Below, in pieces: positions 1 through 12,000 of a stretch of DNA of 64,000 nucleotides. The DNA comes from Epiperipatus broadwayi (taxonomy: Eukaryota; Onychophora; Udeonychophora; Euonychophora; Peripatidae), in contig JAQFVV010012398.1 of NCBI GenBank assembly GCA_028023455.1, positions 6,350,682 through 6,414,681 on the forward strand. The letters run 5' to 3'. Position numbers and translations under genes: made by a program. Numbering within the stretch: position 1 is the first letter of the stretch; each line of letters starts with the position of its first letter. A model generated the notes under the pieces. The model saw only the letters and a list, made by a program, of their open reading frames with translations, was not told the DNA's origin and ran no database searches.

Positions 1-1320
1 AATGATTTTTGTAATCTCACCAGTACCTCTTTTACATTAGGCACTGGATGTGCCCCCTTATTTATTTATGCTTTTATTGGAGTTTGTAACTATGACTATA
101 GATGTAGCTCAGTCAGTAATTTTAGCACTGTCAATACACCTTTATTGACGAATGACTGAAAATTTCCTCTACTTTTGTTCTTTGAGAAAATGGTATCTTT
201 TACTGTTTGAAAATTGTGGGGCATGCATGGTCAATTAGCTCAACCTCTACCAGGATTTGTAGCTATCATATCTAACTCATCAATAAATATGTCTGATATT
301 TATTTTTAACTTCTCTTTCAAGATAAATTTTTATTACACTTTCTTGAATTCCAATTGGTTTAAAACAGTCTCTACCATTATAGGGCTGAATCTCCTTTGT
401 ACTAGGTATAGCAGTAATCTAATTATTTTATCATGATATGCAATGCTGCTTACATCACAAGCTTTTACATAATTTTTTTTCAAGTTTCAATCTAGTGTGC
501 TCTCCAGTCTACGTCTGATATTATAGATATTCCTGAGCCACTATCTATTTCCATTTTTATATTTACTTCACAAACTTCCAATTTGATCATGAATTGTTGC
601 TGCCCTTTGATACCCATATTTTTAACAGTAAATTTATTATTGGGTTTATCACCCCTATTCTTTTGACCCCATATTTTCTTTTGATTTAACTCATTACCAG
701 GTTTTCTACATATGCATGTGATGTGTCCCTTAAAATCACATTTAAAACATTTCTCTTTTCATCACCTGCACTCTTTTGCTTTATGGTTATTTTTACTGCA
801 GCACTAACATGGTATCTTCATTCCCTTTTCAAGTTTGGATTTGTGCAGATTACTACAATTTTTCTTGTTTTTATATATCTGCATCTTTAGACTATCTTCA
901 CTTTTATTTGTAAAACATAGCTCATAAGCTGTCTTTTTGAATAGCACTGTGGCATTTTAAATCAGTTAATAGTTGTTGTTGCAATCTATTATTGTACATA
1001 TCCCAGAATAATTGATCAAGAAGTATCTCTTTTATATAATCCCTGCATCTGCAATCCTTAGCTAGCTCTCTAAGGGCTGAATTATAATCTTTTATTGATT
1101 CCTCTTTAAACTCTTTCCTACTCCTTAGTTTTAAGTGAGCTATGTGACAGGATGGCTGAGGACTGAAATATTCTGTTAATTTCTTAACTAGTTCCTTGTA
1201 TTCTATACTATGAGTGGTGAGGTGGGTCATAAAACTTATTAACATTCTCTCTAACTTTTTCCCCTGAGAAATAGAAAAGTGCTGCATTTTTTCTTTTATT
1301 GTCTTGAATACCATTCAAGG
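1..1320 (-). pseudogene. Decayed Ty3-type retrotransposon: gag, zinc knuckle, protease, start of RT
   Basis: The complement holds a 130-codon open stretch (922-1314) that looks like the central part of a Ty3/gypsy Gag, with a YFSPQPS segment and an arginine/lysine-rich stretch ending in LLTDLK. In a different frame follow a CCHC zinc knuckle (708-749, C-x2-C-x4-H-x4-C) and, in phase with it, a protease-like segment near 500-555 with DSG in place of the usual DTG/DSG active site. A protease tail with YNGRD lies at about 330-420. An RT N-terminal stretch with KVEE lies at about 120-230. Stops and frame changes break every part, so no product is expected. The element continues off the left edge, and its 5' LTR was not recognised. 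Family assignment rests on motif order; the clade is not resolved. Confidence 0.75.
708..749 (-). other. CCHC zinc-knuckle motif of the Ty3-type Gag remnant
   Basis: Fourteen codons read C-x2-C-x4-H-x4-C, the nucleocapsid RNA-binding knuckle of retrotransposon Gag. It is out of frame with the upstream gag stretch (922-1314) but in frame with the protease-like DSG downstream, so at least one frameshift separates the two parts. Confidence 0.8.
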
Positions 1321-2733
1321 TAAAAAAGTTTTATATCTGTGTTACATACAGTGGCAATTCTGCAGCATTCCCGACATCAAACTTGCATAAGACTGTTTTC
1401 CCCAAAAATGATATTTATCATTTCCTAAGCTAATTATTCCTCTAGCTATGTTCGAAATAATGACTGTGCCAAGTTTTGCTAAGTTTTGATCTTAATTTTC
1501 TTTTGATTAAGACCAGCACTATGATTTCTAAATTATTACTTTTCTCAGTAAGTAAATAACCCCAACTGCAAATCAATTTCTAAACTAATTTTAATAATAG
1601 AACAATAATCTAATAATATATACACACATATTAATATATGCTATACATAGATTACAACACAAATACATATACACTCAGTTGCAATCGCAGCACCTCCTTA
1701 GATACTTTCTGGGAAGTATTAGTCCTTTACTTAATCATACACTTAAGAATTAATTAAGGTCACTATTTACCTAACACTCTGGAAAATGTCTTTACTTCTG
1801 TGAGCGCTTGAGGTGCATATAAGTTATAATGAGATTGGAAAGATCTGTTTGATGACTAGTCAGCTTGAGTACCTTCAGGAACCAAAATCCTGGCTCTGGA
1901 AACCAAATCCCTGTTTTTTTCACTGCTTCACATCGGTGTGCAAACCAGTTGCATGAACACATGAGGGAGGGGGGAAAAGATGTTGCTTTTTTTTTCTCCC
2001 TGCTCAAATAGTTTTCTTTTCTCTTTTGTTTTCTAGAATAATCTCTCTGTTTCATCTTTATCTGGGTGGAAGGTTTTTCATTTTCTATTAAGATTTTTTA
2101 AAATATTAGATCTTTCTGGTATTCAGTTGTCATTTAAGTTATTGCCAATTGAATTCCTATATAATCAGATTTTACTTTTTAATTTTTTCTCATTATTTAG
2201 TTAATGTTTTAATTTATTTTTGCTTTATTATGTGACTAGTTTAATTAATAGATATTCCAGATGTATTATTGCTAGTCTAGCTACCATAATCAAATTACAA
2301 TTGTGGTAACATTATTTTAAATACTTTCTTTTACTGTAGTTAGTGTAATATCTTTTTATCCTGTGTATTTTTGTCCCCTCTAACATTGATTTTATGTGCA
2401 TGTGTTTATTTTTCCTTTAATATTGGCCATGTTTTTTTAAAAAAGAAATGCTTGAGACACATATTATGGAGATGTTGTAAGTGATAAAAATCTGTATGGG
2501 AGACATCTTTGATAATTTTAATAATCTACTTTAATAAGCCTCTAATTTTTTTTCTGCACAATAATAGTAATAAGCTCAATTTGGTAAGCTAATAATTTTT
2601 TTAGTTATATAGCTATGATTATTGATTTAGATATTAAAATATGTTACAATATATATATATATATATATTGTGATAGTTACAAGATTTGAACTCTTTCACA
2701 AAATTGGAAATATTTTTTTCTGTATATACATAT
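1321..2733. other. A+T-rich stretch without recognised genes
   Basis: No coding region is supported. This would be the place for the 5' leader and LTR of the minus-strand Ty3 remnant, but no second LTR copy is present in the window for comparison. A perfect TA dinucleotide tract lies at about 2650-2669. An open stretch at 1792-2055 is low-complexity and resembles nothing recognised. Confidence 0.5.
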
Positions 2734-4865
2734 TGTAACAATATATAAATATGCCATTACATTAATGTGAAATAAAAACTTTTAAGTTGGTAAATAAAAA
2801 TAAATGTATTAAAAAAAAAACTAAACGCTAAAATTAAAATGTTTGTTAAACGTATATATATATTCGCACAGATGCAAAACTTTAAAAATATTTTTTTTTT
2901 ATAAATAAAAAAAGTATTTGAACATACTTTTTTTGATAAAAAAATACAAGATTTAAATATAAAAATATTTTAATAAAAAAATAACGTAAGTAAAAATAAA
3001 AACAGGTATTAATTAACTCCTGTAATCTGTAAATGGAAATGATTGTTTATTAATTGAAAGGCAAGCTAACCTTGGGGCTCTTGTGTAATTAAAAAGTCAG
3101 ATGAAAATTAGATAAGAGAATAAAGAGAATTAGCTTGAACAATGGAAGCACCAAGCCTCAGCCCGGACCCTAATAAAAATGATGGATTAGTGACATTTTG
3201 TTAGTTGAATCTGTGTGGATACTATAAAAAGAGAAATACAGTTTTTCTGACAGTTTTTTTCCAACTTGACTTGGTGAGAAGAATGGTAAGACACACTTGT
3301 CATTCTCTCTTACTTATTTAAAAAAATGAAAAGACTGTTATACCATGATCCAGCTAATGCCACCTCCAAAACATTAGATCGCTCTTCCCATGGAGATGTC
3401 ACAGGAATTAAAAACAGGAACCTGGACTCTTCTTCCGTAAGCTTTATGAACTGAACAATTGTTAAAATCATAAAATTAATTAAGAACTTTTGTCAAGAGT
3501 TGACAAGTTTAATAAACAAGCTAACCTAAATTTTGAACAGACTTTTATCTGACTTTTGTAAGTTTTCAGATCAATTAATAATGCTTAATTTTATATGTTT
3601 TGCGTTTGATAAAAATCATTTCCATTTTTTTTTCTTATTGTATAAATTATTTAAATGCATGAAATTTAAGTTGGGTATAGACATTGCATGGATTCGTTAG
3701 CAGTTAATTATGTTGCTGTTTCATATTCGATTGGAATATTTAGGTCATTGGTGTCATTGTGGCATCTTATGATGAATGCTATTGGACTTCTTGTATTTCC
3801 TCTGCAATTGACGTTATCGATGACTTTGTATTTTGATCACTTATGTTTATTCTGGAATGTTTTTAACCATGGAATCTATGCAGCTGATCTATACTCAACA
3901 TTATAAAACAAATTTTATAAAATTCATCTGTGCGAACGTATCTAACTGTTAAATTTAAGTCGGGCGTAAATGGCTATATGGTTTTGTAAAGTTATATTAA
4001 GGGAGGGTAATCTTAGGTTATTCATTTCGTAGTTGAATTAGGTCAATGGATTGGATATATTTGTGTAAGTAGTAGATGTAGTATGAGTTTCACTATGTGC
4101 AGAATCACTGTATACACCACACCAACCCTTTGCCTATCGATGGGATTGTAAGCCGGCAAAAAGGAACACAGTTCCTTCCTATGGAGTTTTTATTTTATTG
4201 TTCTTTTTGCCATACAGATGTAACATTCCTGTATTGGTTAAGAGTCAATGTCTTCTCTAACTATACTGTTCAGATGTCCATTCCTGACAGTATAGTATAT
4301 ATGTGCTGTTGTATTTTCATGCTACATGAATACATAAATGTACCAGTTGGATTGACGCCAGTTTGACTGTAAACTTTTGGCCTAAGGTGAAATAAGGGAA
4401 AGATATTTTCTTTTCAAATGCAGATCTATGTAGTCTATTCATACTCGACCCTCTAAATAAAATATTAAACTCATTGCAATCTATTTAAATGTAAAATTAA
4501 AAGTTAATATAAAAATCTAAAATGTTAAATTTATTCCTCAAAGTTTAAATGATTCAAAATTTATATGTGCGTAAATAAATGTTTGTTTGTTATTTACTGG
4601 CAGTGGCTTTTATTTTTTTATATATACAAATTAAACAAGTTATTTATTTATATTTAAGATATAAATTAAAGATATAGATTATTATCTCTGCATCTCCACT
4701 GAGTTAGTGACAATGGGCTAATGATCTAAATATTTAAATAAAGTGGAATCTTAACAGTGCATATCTGCCTACTTTATAAATTTTTTTAGGCTCAAATACC
4801 TAGATGGCAACCTTGTAGTGCAGATTGTGGTTAGTTAAGTCACCTCTTTCTCTGGATCATTATAA
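2734..4865 (+). repeat. 5' LTR of the long-LTR element
   Basis: This is the left copy of the 2.1 kb direct repeat, starting TGTAACA. It carries a TATA box at 3223-3231 and a polyadenylation hexamer AATAAA at 4456-4461, so the R region would be about 1.2 kb long. Two short open stretches (3688-3906 and 4097-4366) recur in the right LTR but resemble no known protein; I treat them as chance. Confidence 0.8.
3223..3231 (+). promoter_or_regulatory. TATA box of the 5' LTR
   Basis: TATAAAAAG lies 490 bases into the LTR, followed about 30 bases later by a pyrimidine-rich stretch suited to transcription initiation. The right LTR has the same box at 6655-6663 and, unlike the left copy, keeps an ATTGG (inverted CCAAT) just upstream. 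Confidence 0.6.
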
Positions 4866-4866
4866 C

Positions 4867-4884
4867 TGGTGCCCTACATGGGGC
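4867..4884 (+). promoter_or_regulatory. Primer-binding site, tRNA-Lys(CUU)-like
   Basis: TGGTGCCCTACATGGGGC follows the 5' LTR by one base. It matches the complement of the typical animal tRNA-Lys(CUU) 3' end apart from a few bases, and differs by two bases from the site of the LTR element at 26280. It would prime minus-strand DNA synthesis. Confidence 0.7.
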
Positions 4885-6167
4885 CCGATCTTTAACTGTT
4901 TGATTGCCTGACTCATAAAAAAATGAGTAGATTTGATGTCACTCTAAATTGGCTACTTTTTATTCCACGTATACATATTATACGTCATTCGAAAGAAAAT
5001 CAAAAGTTCTGTAAGATGGTGCCCTTTTCAGAATTATTTTACCAAGTAAAAAATCAATAAAAATGACCATATATGTCAAACAAAACCAAAGCACTGCCTC
5101 CTCACCACCTTTTCTTGAATCTTATTGGCTGTCCAACTTGTGTCAGAAAGGGAAATGGCTGCCAAAAAGTAAAAAGTTACATTCGTTTTGATTTTTATTA
5201 CGAAAATGATAAACGAATGTTTAAAACATTTTAAACAATATTTGAATTGAATTACAAATTATTATTGATAAAATAATATTAAAAATGAAATTATTTTAGA
5301 AAAATAGTTAAGATATTACCAAGAATTATTTATTTGTTGCTACATATTTATCATAATGTTAAAGTAAAAAAAAATGATTGCATCAGCAATCTTTTTTGGT
5401 TGGTCAAATAGCGGTTACTTTTATTTCACCGTAATTGAATATTTTTTAAATTATAAATCAAATTTTATTTTTGAAAAGGCTTTTGTTTACTTTTGTAATC
5501 TGACAAATTAGTAATATACTTTTTACAAACAAAAGTAACGTATTTATATTATTAAAAGTGAATCTATTTTAACAATAGATTTTGTTAAAGTTGTGAGTTG
5601 GCCAATTAAAAGTTTTGATTTTTAACTCATTCGGCCAATTAAATAATAATCGTTGAAAGGTTTAATAAACCACTGAGTGCCCTGAGAATTTTAAAGATAA
5701 ATCATGCCCGTAATATTTTTTCTGAAATATAAATATATTTTTGTATTAACGTAAAGTTATACTTTGAATTTTGTTTTAAAGGTATTTCCAGTAAGAAAAA
5801 TTGTGCATATGTAAAAAAAAAAAATGCGATGAATAAAACGTAATAATAAATATAAATCATAATTTTTTTTTAAAAAAGTCTTATTAAATTAAAATCTAAT
5901 CGTTCAACTTGCATAAGTAATAGTTAAAAGTAGAAGAAAACAAATTTGGAAGGGAGGGGGCAAAAATTTAGCTGTAGTAAGGAATCAACAGTCAACATTT
6001 TTTTTATCATTACATTTGGGTGTAATTACTGTTTTGTCTTTTAAAAAAAAAGTTTTGTCTTTTTGAAATTTTCATATAATCAATTTGTGTAATGTAATTA
6101 CTAACACTAAGTAAATTCTTTTTTTTTTTTTTAATGTTTTTTTTTTTTTTGAGGAAGTTTACTCATA
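4885..6167. other. Non-coding interior of the long-LTR element
   Basis: No open reading frame of note, no zinc knuckle and no RT motif is visible. The sequence is A+T-rich with several homopolymer runs, including long T runs before the right LTR at 6118-6150. Copying would depend on proteins of an autonomous relative. Confidence 0.6.
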
Positions 6168-8291
6168 TGTAACAATATATAAATATGCCATTACATTAAT
6201 TTGAAATAAAAACTTTTAAGTTCGCAAATAAAAATAAATGTATTAAAAAAAAACTAAACGCTAAAATTAAAATGTTTGTTAATTGTATATATATTCGCAC
6301 AGATGCAAAACTTTAAAAACATATATTTTTTTTATAAATAAAAAAAGTATTTGAACATACTTTTTTGATAAAAAAATACAAGATTTAAATATAAAAATAT
6401 TTTAATAAAGAAATAATGTAAGTAAAAATAAAAACAGGTATTAATTAATTCCTGTAATCTGTAAATGGAAATGATTGTTTATTAATTGAAAGGCAAGCTA
6501 GCCTTGGGGCTCTTGTGTAATTAAAAAGTCAGATGAAAATTAGATAAGAGAATAAAGAGAATTAGCTTGACCAATGGAAGCACCAAGCCTCAGCCCGGAC
6601 CCTAATGAAAATGATGGATTAGTGACGTTTCATTGGTTGAATCTGTGTGGATACTATAAAAAGAGAAATACAGTTTTCCTGACAGTTTTTTTCCAACTTG
6701 ACTTGATGAGAAGAACGGTAAGACACACTTGTCATTCTCTCTCACTTATTTAAAAAAATGAAAAGACTGTGATACCATGATCCAGCTAATGTCATCTCCA
6801 AAACATTAGATCTATCTTCCAATGGAGATGTCGCGGGAATTAAAAACAGGAACCTGGACTCTTCTTCCATAAGCTTTATGAACTGAACAATTGTTAAAAT
6901 CATAAAATTAATTAAGAACTTTCGTCAAGAGTTGACAAGTTTAATAAACAAGCTAACCTAAATTTTGAATGGACTTTTATCTGACTTTTGTAAGTTTTCA
7001 GATCAATTAATAATGTTTAATTTTATATGTTTTGCGTTTGATAAAAATCATTTCCATTTTTTTTTCTTATTGTATAAATTATTTAAATGCATGAAATTTA
7101 AGTTGGGTATAGACATTGCATGGATTCGTTAGTGATTAATTATGTTGCTGTTTCATATTCGATTGGAATATATAGGTCATTGCAGCATGTTATGATGAAT
7201 GCTATTGGGTTTCTTGTATTCCCTCTGCAATTGACATTATCGATGACTTTGTATTTTTATCGGTTATGTTTATTCTGGAATGTTTTTAACCATGGCATCT
7301 ATGCAGCCGATCTATACTCAACATTATAAAACAAATTTTATAAAATTTATCTGTGCGAATGTATCTAAATGTTAAATTTAAGTCGGGCGTGAATGGCTAT
7401 ATGGTTTTGTAAAGTTATATTAAGGGAGGGTAATCTTAGGTTATTCATTTTGTAGTTGAATTAGGTCAATGGATTGGATATATTTGTGTAAGTAGTAGAT
7501 GTAGTATGAGTTTCGCTACATGCAGAATCGCTGTATACACCACACCAACTCTTTGCCTATGGATGGGATTGTAAGCCAGCAAAAAGGACCACAGTCCCTT
7601 CCTATGGAATTTTTATTTTATTGTTCTTCTTGCCATACAGATGTAACATTCCTGTATTGGTCAAGAGTCAATGTCTTCTCTAACTATACTGTTCAGATGT
7701 CCATTCCTGACAGTATAGTATATATGTGCTGTTGTATTTTCATGCTACATCTAATACATAAATGTATCAGATGGATTGACGCCGGTTTGACTGCGAACTT
7801 TTGGCCTAAGGTTAAATAAGGGAAATAATATTTTCTTTTCAAATGCAGATCTATGTAGTCTATTCATACTCAACCCTCTAAATAAAATATTAAACTCATT
7901 GCAATCTATTTAAATGTAAAATTAAAAGTTAATATAAAAATCTAAAATGTTAAATTTATTCCTCAAAGTTTAAATGATTCAAAATTTATATGTGCGTAAA
8001 TAAATGTTTGTTTGTTATTTACTGGCAGTGGCTTTTATTTTTTATATATATACAAATTAAACAAGTTATTTATTTATATTTAAGATATAAATTAAAGATA
8101 TAGATTATTATCTCTGCATCTCCACTGAGCTAGTGACAATAGGCTAACGATCTAAATATTTAAATAAAGTGGAATCTTAACAGCGCGTATCTGACTACTT
8201 TATAAATTTTTCTAGGCTCAAATGTTTAGATGGCACCCTTGTAGTGCAGATTGTGGTTAGTTAAGTCGCCTCTTTCTCCGGATCGTTATAA
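6168..8291 (+). repeat. 3' LTR of the long-LTR element
   Basis: This is the right copy of the direct repeat, ending GTTATAA against a TA tract. It has a TATA box at 6655-6663 and AATAAA at 7881-7886. Differences from the left copy include a 9-base deletion near 7180 and scattered substitutions. Confidence 0.8.
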
Positions 8292-8359
8292 TATATATAT
8301 ATCATCAAAACTACCCCAAATCCAAAATTAAACCAGACCAGCATAAAAATAATATTAAA

Positions 8360-8403
8360 ACACAACCTAAGGTTTCACTGCTACAAGCAGATTTCTCAAG
8401 TGT
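8360..8403 (-). ncRNA. Decayed hammerhead-like motif (left arm)
   Basis: This is the mirror copy of the motif at 8912-8955 with the same two core changes. Its hairpin II is weaker because one stem side reads AATCTGC in place of AGGCTGC. Because both arms share the core changes, the decay predates or was copied with the palindrome. Confidence 0.35.
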
Positions 8404-8441
8404 AAATAACTATAAAAACTACACAATATATATATATAATA

Positions 8442-8643
8442 TTAAAAACTACCCACAAATCCATTCACTTCCCATCTACCCTTAATATTAAAAGAACTCT
8501 TAAATAAGTTAATTGCTTCAGAATAATAAATTTTCAATAATAAAGACTTTAATTTTTTTTTGATTTCATTTTTCTCAAAGAAGACAACCTTAACTTCATC
8601 AAAATCAATAGTGTGGCCTGTATCTTTTTCATGGACATACAAT
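8442..8643 (-). pseudogene. Penelope-like element, C-terminal fragment (left arm)
   Basis: The complement encodes H-x3-DTGHTIDFDE followed by K-V-V-F-F-E and a lysine-rich NEIKKK stretch, ending at a stop at 8442. The H-x3-TGH-x-IDF-x-KV pattern with a following ERN-x-KKR-x-KE block is what follows the GIY-YIG endonuclease core in Penelope-like proteins. RT and most of the endonuclease are absent. Its longer apparent reading frame continues across the palindrome centre only because it reads the antisense of the other arm. Confidence 0.6.
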
Positions 8644-8661
8644 GCAGAACTAATATATCTA

Positions 8662-8877
8662 TTAAGATATGCATTGTATGCCCATGTAAAAGATACAGGC
8701 CACACTATTGATTTTGATGAAGCTAAAGTTGTCTTCTTTGAGAGAAATGAAATCAAAAAAAGAATTAAAGAGACTTCATTATTGAAAATTTATTATTCTG
8801 AAGCAATTAACTTATTTAAGAGTTCTTTTAATATTAAGGGTAGATGGGAAGTGAATGGATTTGTGGGTAGTTTTTAA
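8662..8877 (+). pseudogene. Penelope-like element, C-terminal fragment (right arm)
   Basis: This is the mirror copy of the left-arm fragment, reading DTGHTIDFDEAKVVFFE, then ERNEIKKRIKETSL, and ending at a stop at 8875-8877. It is better preserved than the left copy, with an intact KKRIKE block. It is only the tail of an element protein that normally joins a reverse transcriptase to a GIY-YIG nuclease. No catalytic motif is present, so no activity is expected. The neighbouring 3' motif at 8912-8955 supports the family call. Confidence 0.6.
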
Positions 8878-8911
8878 TATTATATATATTGTGTAGTTTT
8901 TGTAGTTCTTT

Positions 8912-8955
8912 ACACTTGAGAAGGCTGCTTGTAGCAGTGAAACCTTAGGTTGTGT
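8912..8955 (+). ncRNA. Decayed hammerhead-like motif after the PLE tail (right arm)
   Basis: An outer helix ACAC/GTGT (8912-8915 with 8952-8955) encloses TTGAGAA, a hairpin with CTGC/GCAG, GAA (8939-8941), and a three-pair hairpin ACC-TTA-GGT. This is the order of a type I hammerhead. The first core box differs from CUGANGA at C3 and G8, both as C-to-T or G-to-A changes, so it should be inactive. Penelope-like elements are known to carry hammerheads here. Confidence 0.4.
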
Positions 8956-9011
8956 TTCAATATTATTTTTATGCTGGTCTGGTTTAATTTTGGATTTGGG
9001 GTAGTTTTGAT

Positions 9012-12000
9012 TTTATATTGACTAGTTTAGCTTTATGCTTGTAATATATATATATATATATGTGTGTGTGTATCTGTGAAATATATTTACTGTCTGGTTG
9101 TTTAAATTTATTGTAATATAAAAGTTTGCATTTAAGATTATGAGGTGAAATGTCTAATTAATGTACAACTTGTAATTACCTTAGCAATTCCTTAATTGGT
9201 AACGAATAATTACAATATTTAGTTAAGTGATATATGGAACGTGACTAATGATAAAACTTTATTAATTAAATAAAAGGGAAAAGTATGTATACATCCTATA
9301 ATGGATTAATTAATCAAAGTATTAAGATTTTCTTTTTTCTTGCCTTGTTGATTGTAAATTAATCTTTAAAAAAATTCAATGTAAAGGAATTTTGTTTTTG
9401 TTCATATTCAACTCAGGTTGAGGGACCTTATCAAAAATATTTGCAAATATATGTTATTTAAAGATTGCAGTATGAAAAAAATGAGGAATTATTTTTCTTT
9501 ACTTTTTTATATTAATTTTATACAAGATAGAGAGAAAAATTAAAAAAGAACATAAAAACTGACCATGTAAATACAATGAGTGTTTTCCTTTATAAAAAGT
9601 GAATGATAAAAGGAAAAGTGTCTTGGTTTTAAGTTACATATTTTTCTTCCTACTGGTGTTCGCTTTGGTTGCTATTTTTAGTGATTGTTTTCTCCAAAAA
9701 ATGAAAGGAGAAAACTTTTTGGCTGTGAAATGAACTGTGGAGTTTTGTTTTCACTGCTTCAGTATTGTGAAAGCATGACCTTCAAGAAAATTACTTTTGG
9801 TCAAGATGAGTAAAAATAGAAATTGGATTCTAATTGAATGCTAAAAGAGAAAGATGTGTATTCTGCAAAGAAAGAGAAATTGTAAATTCCATAGAGTGGG
9901 AAAGAATTACCAGAGAATATTATTATAAAGACGAAAAAAGAAGGTAACTTGTAAAAATAAAAATTCTGTATTTGGTAATATATATATATATCATGGATGA
10001 GAAATATATGTTTAAATACCATGAACTAAATATGATGGAGTAGAGAAACCTGTGGTATGCCAGATTCTTCATCCACATTAGCCATATAATTATATTATTT
10101 ATGTTGTCATTTGACAAATGTCTAATAAATAATTTGTCAAAATGAAATTTATCATAAACATCCAAGGACAGAGATGAATTTTAAACATAAGGATTGTGTA
10201 TTACTGAAGGTCAGCTTGGAATCCATAGAAGAAAAAGTAGAAAACACTAGTTTTAATCAAAAAAGACTTGGATGCTGTATGAGTAAATGAAATGGTCAAA
10301 ATAAAATTGTTACATACTGATTTTTGTGTGTGTTATTGGTATAAGCATGAGAAATAAGGTGAAAATTTCAATTTTACTTGATTTATTTTATTTTGTAAAA
10401 TACCTGTGTATTTTTAAATTTTTTTTTGGGATTATTAATTTTATAATTGATCATATATGTATTTTTTTGTTCTTGTTTGTATAATTCTTTCTCTTTATTA
10501 TTGTATGAATAAATAAGTGAAAACCTCTTTTGTATATGTGCACTTTGTATATTGTTCCATAGACCAAATATTTTATATATATAATATAAATAAATAAAAA
10601 AATAAAAAAAGGGAAAGGTTTTTTGGAGTTAATGGTATGCGGAAGATTACATTCAATGTATGACTGGATAATGGTTAAAAGGGGATTTATTATATAGAAT
10701 TAATGTTTGGGTTTTTTAAAATTTAGGTGAAGGGAAGTAAATCTGTAAAATATGTATAATCTGTAAAATATGTATTTATGAAAGTATAATTTTGTCATAT
10801 TTTGTTATTACTTGTTTGTTTATTGAAGCGACATTTAAAAAAAGAAAGAATTATTTCAAAATAAATTGATAAAATTAATGAAATACATAGGTTGATCAAT
10901 CTTTTCTATAATTCATTAGTAAATAGTATAAGTAAGCCATGTGCTTCTATATTCAATTTTTTATTAATACCACTTACCTTGAGGTTTAGGGTAGTTTCTG
11001 AACTAGTAGAAGGTATTTCCATACCAGAAATTATTGTGTGCTTTATATATTGTAATGGTAAAAATCGTTCCTCCACGTAAAAAAATCTAGAACACAGGCA
11101 AAATACACAAAAGCTGATCGAAGATGGATGCTGGGATCCAGAATCCAGCCAACATTCAATACTTTCACATCTGCTCAACTTACACCGACATTCAATTTAA
11201 CCACAGTCTGGCAGTCATCCAGGATAAAACAAAGAAACTCATAAATTGACGAATTTAACACTTATTTGGTCAGATATACTCACATATGACTATGTGATTA
11301 ATTAATATATCAATGATTGATTAGGAAATCTAATAGATTGATCTACATATAGGTATAATGATGTATGTGCAAATAAATCTAGAGTTGGATAAAATGAACT
11401 CATGGACAATAAAGATATGAAAACCAGTTATAATTTTAAATATTATTAATTTAATAAAACAATAATAAATAGTAAATCAAAATATACAAAATTATGTAAT
11501 GAGAATGTGAGAGCTTATGCTCGCAGGCATGACATAACTAATGAGATTAATGTTACATATTATCTCATCATCGAGTGTTAAATAAAGTGTAGTGCGGTAT
11601 TTAAGTTTATGCCTATATTAATATGCCAAATTTCTAGCTTTTGTGTAGTCCGCTAAATCATATGGTACATTATAGCCAAAGTTATATAACTTACTTAATA
11701 GTGCTTCTATGACATCTATCTATATATATCTAGTTAAGTCAAGAATATAATCAAGCTCAGAGATATGCAAGTTAACATGTTAACCTAGATTAGGATATAC
11801 ACTGATGCTCGATAAGCATTCACTATAAAGGGAGAGAAAACTGGTTTATTATAGGTTTACCTATATACTCTATGACACATATCAAAATATTAAGAAAGCT
11901 AAAAGGTGCAAATGGGTCATTATTCATGGGCTTCAGCATCGAATGCTCAGTTGCCCTACAACCACTCAACTTGCTATGAATAGGAACATTAGTAATTCAG

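Larger units (their letters stand above)
2734..8291 (+). mobile_element. Non-autonomous LTR retrotransposon, long LTRs and non-coding interior
   Basis: Two direct copies of about 2.13 kb (2734-4865 and 6168-8291) bracket a 1.3 kb interior. Both begin TGTAACA and end in TTATAA. A primer-binding site follows the left copy directly, and a short purine run (6151-6157) lies shortly before the right copy. The interior has no gag or pol reading frame. The flanking 5 bases are CATAT on the left and TATAT on the right, an imperfect target duplication in TA-rich DNA. The LTRs differ at scattered bases and small indels, so insertion is not very recent. Total LTR length exceeds the interior, unlike a standard Ty3 element; it is closest in concept to non-coding LARD-type elements. 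Orientation is set by the primer-binding site. Confidence 0.8.
8304..9011. mobile_element. 708-bp palindrome of two head-to-head Penelope-like 3' ends
   Basis: Bases 8304-8647 are the near-perfect reverse complement of 8669-9011, with a spacer of about 20 bases. Each arm holds the same C-terminal coding fragment followed by the same 3' region with a hammerhead-like motif. The palindrome starts within about 15 bases of the 3' LTR end and TA tracts flank both sides. Inverted and tandem partial copies are typical of Penelope-like elements, so the arms are read as two truncated copies joined head to head. Confidence 0.7.

Noticed and set aside
3688-4366. Open stretches of 72 and 89 codons in the left LTR, repeated at 7120-7819 in the right LTR
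   Set aside because: LTR pairs are identical at insertion, so recurrence is not evidence of selection. The second frame is not kept at its end and no homology is recognisable.
8442-8877. Overlapping ORFs of 104 and 105 codons on opposite strands taken as two full genes
   Set aside because: Their first halves are antisense of the other arm of the palindrome; only the C-terminal parts are real PLE fragments.
10906-11178. Minus-strand ORF with LDSGSQ, resembling a Pao/BEL-type protease motif
   Set aside because: Only the six-residue motif fits. The following residues lack the expected pattern, and no flanking gag or RT remnant was seen.
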